This document shows, in pieces, positions 6,411-10,500 of a DNA stretch of 10,500 nucleotides. The DNA comes from Victivallales bacterium (GTDB lineage Bacteria; Verrucomicrobiota; Lentisphaeria; Oligosphaerales; Oligosphaeraceae): contig CAAGGB010000112.1 in the NCBI GenBank assembly GCA_900769285.1, positions 1 through 10,500 on the forward strand, read 5' to 3'. Both the position numbers and the translations under genes were made by a program. The stretch's first letter is position 1. Every line of letters begins with the position of its first letter. A model generated the notes under the pieces. It saw only the letters and a program-made list of their open reading frames with translations, did not search any database and was not told where the DNA came from.

Positions 6411-6416
6411 GGAATG

Positions 6417-6420
6417 TCCT
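6417..6420 (-). promoter_or_regulatory. Ribosome binding site for the DUF1573-type gene
   Basis: AGGA on the minus strand, six bases upstream of the ATG at 6410-6408. It decides the start of this gene. I found no convincing -35/-10 pair in the 50 bases between the preceding terminator and this site; the AT-richer ACATACTTTCC stretch (6427-6437) is the best candidate -10 area but is weak. Confidence 0.6.
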
Positions 6421-6458
6421 GTCTTGGCTAGGAAAGTATGTGTGGTGAGTTCCTGGGG

Positions 6459-6480
6459 AAAAAACGGCGCGGGGCGCCCG
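6459..6480 (-). terminator. Rho-independent terminator after the giant gene
   Basis: On the minus strand a GC stem GGCGC/GCGCC (6474-6478 with 6466-6470) closes a 3-nt CCC loop and is followed at once by six U residues (6464-6459). It lies about 50 nt after the TAG of the giant gene and about 50 nt before the ATG of the next gene. It therefore separates the giant gene from the three-gene unit downstream. The stem can extend by one more pair with a bulged G. Confidence 0.75.
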
Positions 6481-6526
6481 TTCCGATATAAGGGGGAAGG
6501 GGCGTCCCGCTGGAGGAAGCGTCAGG

Positions 6527-9500
6527 CTATTCGGCCAACTGCCAGAGACCGGTGAATTTGCTGGGCGCGTCGAGTGTCTGGACGAAGCGCGAGCCATTCC
6601 AGAACCAGCCCTGGGCACCATCGGTCCAGGCGCGGCAGCGCCAGCCGGAGGTGGGCGGCTCGTCCGAGGGGGCCAGTGGCGCGGTCAGCGGCGTGGCGTC
6701 CAGCGTGACGGTGGCGTTCGGCTGGACATAGAGCCAGTAGGCGCGGCCGGGAACCAGGCTGTCCGGCTGGCTCAGGACGCCCGTCGCCTCAAAGCAGACG
6801 GCGTTCGTGAAGCGCACTCCGGCGGGGACGGCCAGCGTCGCGGGGATGCCGACGAGATTCCAGCCGACGTGCAGGCGCGGCGCGTCGCCGGCTTCCTCGC
6901 CGTCAGCCGTGGTGCCGACGGTGAGGGTCTCGGCACCCAGGCGGTTGGCCAGCGTCGCGGGAGCGCTTTCGGCGGTGAGCTCGTCGGTCGGCAGGGCGAT
7001 GAACTCCCAGGGCGTGGTGGCGTCGAGGGACTCGGTGATGGCTCCGCCGCTGAGCGGCTGATGGAAGAGCTCGTCGCGGTCGAGACGACGCATGAGGACG
7101 CCTGGTGCCTGTGCGGTGAGCGTGACGCTATGAGTCTTGGCGGTGGTGTCGAGGTTGCCAGCGATGACGTTCGGCGCAGCGCCCGGGGTGGCCGTGTGCG
7201 GGAAGACGCGGATGCAGCGCTGCTTGCCGTTGAGCGTGTAGGAGCCGTAGCCGACGGCGACCAGGTCGGAGACGGAGCAGCAGTCCTGCGAGACCGGCGT
7301 GATGATGCCGGACATGGGCGTCTCGACGGCCTGCAAGGGTCCCGTCCCCGCTTCCGGAACCAGCACGTTCAGCGTGCCGGTGAAGGTGCCGTCCGTGTCG
7401 TTGATGGTGAGGTCGCCGACGAGCGAGGCCAGCAGGCCGTCGCCGGCGTCAACGAGTTGGGCGCCATCCAGGCTCTCCGTCAGGGCGACGCTGCTGGGCA
7501 CGATGGCCGAGCCGTCCGACGGACTTTCGGCGACGAAGGTGAAGAGGGAGACGCCGACCGTCTCGGTCAGGGACTTCGACCCGTCATAGAGCGTGCCGCA
7601 CGGATTGATGGGATGCTTGTCGCCAGTTGAGTCAAGCCAGAGGGCGGCGGTCTCCCCACAGGCGGAAATCCAGGCGTCATTGCCACCTGGGTCGCGCTTG
7701 GAGAGGGGAACGATGGTGAGGAGGCCGCAGACCTTGCCGGTGAACTGCTTGAAGGGGCTGCTCCAGTAGAGCGGCGCGTAGAAGTAGAGTCCGCCGCCCG
7801 TGCTGCATTCCCAGACGGGGGTGACGATGACCGGGACGGAGGCGGTCGTGCCGTCGTAGAGAGTGATGGCGGAGGTGGCCAGGCCGTTGGCGTCGATGTC
7901 GATGGTCATCCAGCCGAGGGTGAGGTCCGTGTACTCCTTGGCGGGGCGGACGGCGACGGTGTAGCGTCCGGCATACTCTGTGGGAGTGGGCGTTGCGAGG
8001 CAGAGGGCGCCTGTCAGTTGCTCGCCGCTGGCGATGGTGACGGTGACGGAGCCGATGCCGTCCTGTGCGGCGGCGACCGTCAGCGCGGTGCCGTCGGCGA
8101 AGGCGGCGTCCAGCTTCAGCTCGCGGGTGGTGGCGTCATAGCGGGACCAGTCGGGCACGGTGACGGTCTGCGGCTGCTCGCTGTAAGGCGAGGCGAGGGT
8201 GAGCGTCAGGCCGTCGGCCGCGCGGGTGATGGTCAGCAGGCCGTCGATGTCGCCGGCGGCGCTGTCCGCGTCGACGAGGGCGGCGGTGAACGCGGTGGCC
8301 TTCAGGGCCGGATGGTCGAGCGCGGCGACGCTCAGCGTGAAGGTCAGCGTGTCCGAGATGGTGCCGTCATCGGCAAGGAGCTTAATCGTTGAGGTCTGTT
8401 CGCTCGTGACGTCCGTGGGCTTGCCGGTGAGGGTGAGACGCGGGTTGGCGCTGTCGTCGAGATGATTCTCAAGGCTCATGCCTTTGGGGAGCAGCAGGCC
8501 GGAGAGGTCGGGCTCCTTGGAGCTGGGGGCGCAGACGGGGAGGTCGATGGTGGTCGTCAGCCCCTGATAGAGCGTCCAGGCGGTTTCGGCGGGCTTGGGC
8601 GCGAAGTGCGGCGTGGCGCAGACGCGGATGACCGTCTGGCGCGGCGCCTGGAGGCTGCAGCCGTCGCCGTCGATGGTCTCCAGCGTGACGAGGAGGTCAC
8701 GGGTGCCACTCCAGGCGTCTGCGGACGCATGCACCTTGAGCGAGACGTTGAGCGTGCGCGTCTCCTGGCTGCTGTCCCAGACGAGCGTGCTGCCGGCCAC
8801 GGCGGTGAACCAGCCCGCGTCCAGGCCATTCGTCTCGGCGGCCTTCACGCTGTAGGTGAAGCGCAGGGCGCCGGTCAGGGGCTGATACAGCTTCAGGCGC
8901 ACCGGAACCTTGACCGTGGTCGCGTCGCGCGGCACATACAGCTCGGCCGCGTCCATGAACAACGCGCCCGTCAGCGGACGCTGCTCATAGGCCACCGTCA
9001 GGTTGACGAGGTCACTCAGGTTGGCGGCAGTCACCTTCAGCCAGTACGTCCCATCCGTGGAGGGAATGACCGGCAGCTCCAGCCCCTCAGACAGCGCACC
9101 GGAGACGGCGGCCAGTTGCGTGGTGCCGTCCGCCGCGTAGGCCGTCAGGGCGAGGGTTGCGGCGCTGCCGGCGACCGGCGCCAGCGAGAAGCGCCAGGGG
9201 AGGCCGCCGCTGACGGTGAATTTCAGCCAGGCGGTGGTGGCGTTCGGGGCGAGCGTGACGGTGGCGGAGCCGCTGGCGAGCTGCCCGAACGCCAGCGTGC
9301 TGGTCTCGGCGTAGCCGGAGTCCTCGCGGAGCCCCGCGTTGGCCATCGCCTGGAGCTCGGCCAGCCTGGCGGCCGCGGCGGCGCCGTCGGCGGGCTCTGT
9401 GCTGAAGCGCCCGACCGGCACCAGCACAGGCGCGGCCGCCGTGCCCTCCACGCGGCAGTAGATGAACGTCGGGTAGCCGACCTTGCCGTTGGGCCAGCCG

Positions 9501-10500
9501 TCCGCCGGCACCCGGTTCGGCGGCAGCACCAGCGTCTCCTGCAGCGCCTTGTTCGCGGTCAGCTTGGCCTCCGCCGTCGCGGCGTCGATGCGGTACGTCT
9601 TCAGATAGCCGCCCGTGAAGTCCTCCGTCAGCAGCGACGGGCCGTAGCCGCTCCGGCGGCGGTTGTCCAGCGTCACCAGGTAGGTGTTCGCCGTCGCCGA
9701 CTTGAAGGCGTCCGAGCAGACGAAGCGGTGCTCGACGGCCGTGCAGTAGGGACACCACGTGAGACCCGTGACATTGACGAGCACATGGCGACCGTCCGTG
9801 GCGGCCTTCTGGAGCGCGTCCGCGTAGTCCATGCTCCACTGGCCGAGCTTGGCGCCGGACCAATGCGGCCGCGCCTCCGAGCCCTTGGCGGGGGAGGTCT
9901 CGGCGTAGTGGCGTAGGCGGAAGTTGTAGGAGATGGCGGCGGCGCCGGCGCCGGGCGTGGCGGTGAGGCGCAGGTAGTAGGTGCGCGGGCTGCTGTCCGC
10001 GTCGTCGTCCGGCGTGAGGAGCCGGAAGCCGCGGTTCAGGCCATCGAAGCTGGCGAAGGACCAGGTGGCGACCTCGGGGAACTGGGGCACGCCGTCGGCG
10101 CTGGCGAACGCCGCCATGGCGAAGGACATGGCGGGCATCGTGGCGGGGATGGCGCTCTCGTCGCCATGGGTGGCGAACAGGCCGTAGCGCTGTCCGGGTC
10201 GTCCGGTGAACTTGAACCAATGGGTGCCGCCCGTGGCCGGCATCTCCAGCACGCCGGAGGCGCGCGTCCACTGGCTGTCCGTGGTCGGGAACGTCTCATT
10301 GTCGTAGGCGACGCCCATGTCGATGGCGTCCTCGTAGCCCTCCGGCGTCGCCGTCAGCGGCAATCCCTGCGTGTTCGGGAAGAACGTCTTGATGAGGTCG
10401 ACGAATTCCTCTCCATTCCACTTGGACTGACTGCTGATAGTGACGCCATTGATGGTACCTCCTCCGCCTGGATAGTTAATGGCCGCAAAGGTGCCATAGG
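6527..10500 (-). CDS. Giant exported multidomain protein with embedded thioredoxin-like domain (N-terminus outside window)
   Basis: The frame is open from the right edge to a TAG at 6527-6529, giving 1323 visible codons; the true start lies outside. Counting from the first complete codon (10498), I see a PPC-like beta domain (about 60-200, with a WFKF strand and a YYLRL strand), a thioredoxin-like domain (about 215-365) with a WCPYC active site at C249/C252 and a likely cis-Pro loop GYPTF near P343, a second PPC-like domain (about 395-505), a Calx-beta-like region (about 510-626), an Ig-like region of the 'putative Ig' type (about 630-725), then beta-rich repeats with scattered cysteines and a C-terminal segment with GWNLVGIP. 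Domain names are by pattern, not by search; the CPYC domain is the firmest. Such architectures belong to secreted or surface proteins. No LPXTG or obvious type IX sorting domain is visible at the C-terminus. The reduced or oxidised role of the CPYC site and its partner are unknown. Reading frame confidence is very high, function low. Confidence 0.85.
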   Translation of the reverse strand, partial: YGTFAAINYPGGGGTINGVTISSQSKWNGEEFVDLIKTFFPNTQGLPLTATPEGYEDAIDMGVAYDNETFPTTDSQWTRASGVLEMPATGGTHWFKFTGRPGQRYGLFATHGDESAIPATMPAMSFAMAAFASADGVPQFPEVATWSFASFDGLNRGFRLLTPDDDADSSPRTYYLRLTATPGAGAAAISYNFRLRHYAETSPAKGSEARPHWSGAKLGQWSMDYADALQKAATDGRHVLVNVTGLTWCPYCTAVEHRFVCSDAFKSATANTYLVTLDNRRRSGYGPSLLTEDFTGGYLKTYRIDAATAEAKLTANKALQETLVLPPNRVPADGWPNGKVGYPTFIYCRVEGTAAAPVLVPVGRFSTEPADGAAAAARLAELQAMANAGLREDSGYAETSTLAFGQLASGSATVTLAPNATTAWLKFTVSGGLPWRFSLAPVAGSAATLALTAYAADGTTQLAAVSGALSEGLELPVIPSTDGTYWLKVTAANLSDLVNLTVAYEQRPLTGALFMDAAELYVPRDATTVKVPVRLKLYQPLTGALRFTYSVKAAETNGLDAGWFTAVAGSTLVWDSSQETRTLNVSLKVHASADAWSGTRDLLVTLETIDGDGCSLQAPRQTVIRVCATPHFAPKPAETAWTLYQGLTTTIDLPVCAPSSKEPDLSGLLLPKGMSLENHLDDSANPRLTLTGKPTDVTSEQTSTIKLLADDGTISDTLTFTLSVAALDHPALKATAFTAALVDADSAAGDIDGLLTITRAADGLTLTLASPYSEQPQTVTVPDWSRYDATTRELKLDAAFADGTALTVAAAQDGIGSVTVTIASGEQLTGALCLATPTPTEYAGRYTVAVRPAKEYTDLTLGWMTIDIDANGLATSAITLYDGTTASVPVIVTPVWECSTGGGLYFYAPLYWSSPFKQFTGKVCGLLTIVPLSKRDPGGNDAWISACGETAALWLDSTGDKHPINPCGTLYDGSKSLTETVGVSLFTFVAESPSDGSAIVPSSVALTESLDGAQLVDAGDGLLASLVGDLTINDTDGTFTGTLNVLVPEAGTGPLQAVETPMSGIITPVSQDCCSVSDLVAVGYGSYTLNGKQRCIRVFPHTATPGAAPNVIAGNLDTTAKTHSVTLTAQAPGVLMRRLDRDELFHQPLSGGAITESLDATTPWEFIALPTDELTAESAPATLANRLGAETLTVGTTADGEEAGDAPRLHVGWNLVGIPATLAVPAGVRFTNAVCFEATGVLSQPDSLVPGRAYWLYVQPNATVTLDATPLTAPLAPSDEPPTSGWRCRAWTDGAQGWFWNGSRFVQTLDAPSKFTGLWQLAE

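Noticed and set aside
8462..9916. Long plus-strand open frame antisense to the giant gene
   Set aside because: Arg/Gly/Ala-rich shadow with no motif; the minus-strand frame carries recognisable domains.
10361..10363. TTG at 10363 as the start of the giant gene
   Set aside because: The frame stays open with protein-like content for 45 more codons to the window edge, and there is no signal peptide or ribosome binding site at the TTG. The gene is cut, not started, here.

Overview
The window is GC-rich and every supported gene lies on the minus strand, so transcription runs from the right edge to the left. The mix points to an anaerobic or fermentative bacterium: a pyruvate formate-lyase, a DUF1573-type secreted protein, a CcdA-type thiol transporter and a very large PPC/Ig-type exported protein. 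I infer a gut-type member of the PVC group (Kiritimatiellae/Lentisphaeria/Verrucomicrobia), with moderate confidence only, because there is no rRNA or other phylogenetic marker here.

Layout in transcription order. (1) 10500-6527: the C-terminal 1323 codons of a giant exported protein, cut by the window edge. A thioredoxin-like domain (CPYC) sits between PPC-like beta domains, followed by Calx-beta-like and Ig-like modules. A GC hairpin plus six-U terminator follows it (6459-6478). (2) 6410-2822: a compact three-gene run of a secreted DUF1573-type protein, a protein with two periplasmic thioredoxin-like modules (CDDC, CRKC) fused to a CcdA/DsbD-like membrane domain (joined to the previous gene by an ATGA overlap), and a WalJ/YycJ metallo-beta-lactamase-fold nuclease 26 nt further on. 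(3) 2805-372: pyruvate formate-lyase with its own promoter (TTGACT-N17-TATAGT) and a leader of about 175 nt. The leader matches the ZTP/ZMP riboswitch (pfl RNA motif): ACUGGCGG, a GUGG/CCAC hairpin, GAGGGGAU, closing P1 strands, and GCCGUCCGCCUGGGC with a GGCGG/CCGCC pseudoknot. (4) 371-1: a non-coding, repeat-dense tail with a 54-bp structured repeat present twice, several hairpins, a possible terminator and an eleven-copy 9-bp tandem array.

Two themes emerge. The pfl gene is apparently wired to one-carbon status: ZTP/ZMP rises when 10-formyl-tetrahydrofolate is scarce, and formate made by PFL can be captured into that cofactor. The right-hand genes look like cell-envelope redox functions, since three thioredoxin-type CxxC modules and one membrane thiol-electron carrier lie in adjacent genes. 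A physical or electron-transfer link between the giant protein and the CcdA-type carrier is inference. The most interesting non-coding signals are the pfl leader, with its mutually exclusive helices, and the 54-bp repeat pair, whose stem differs by a compensated base pair.
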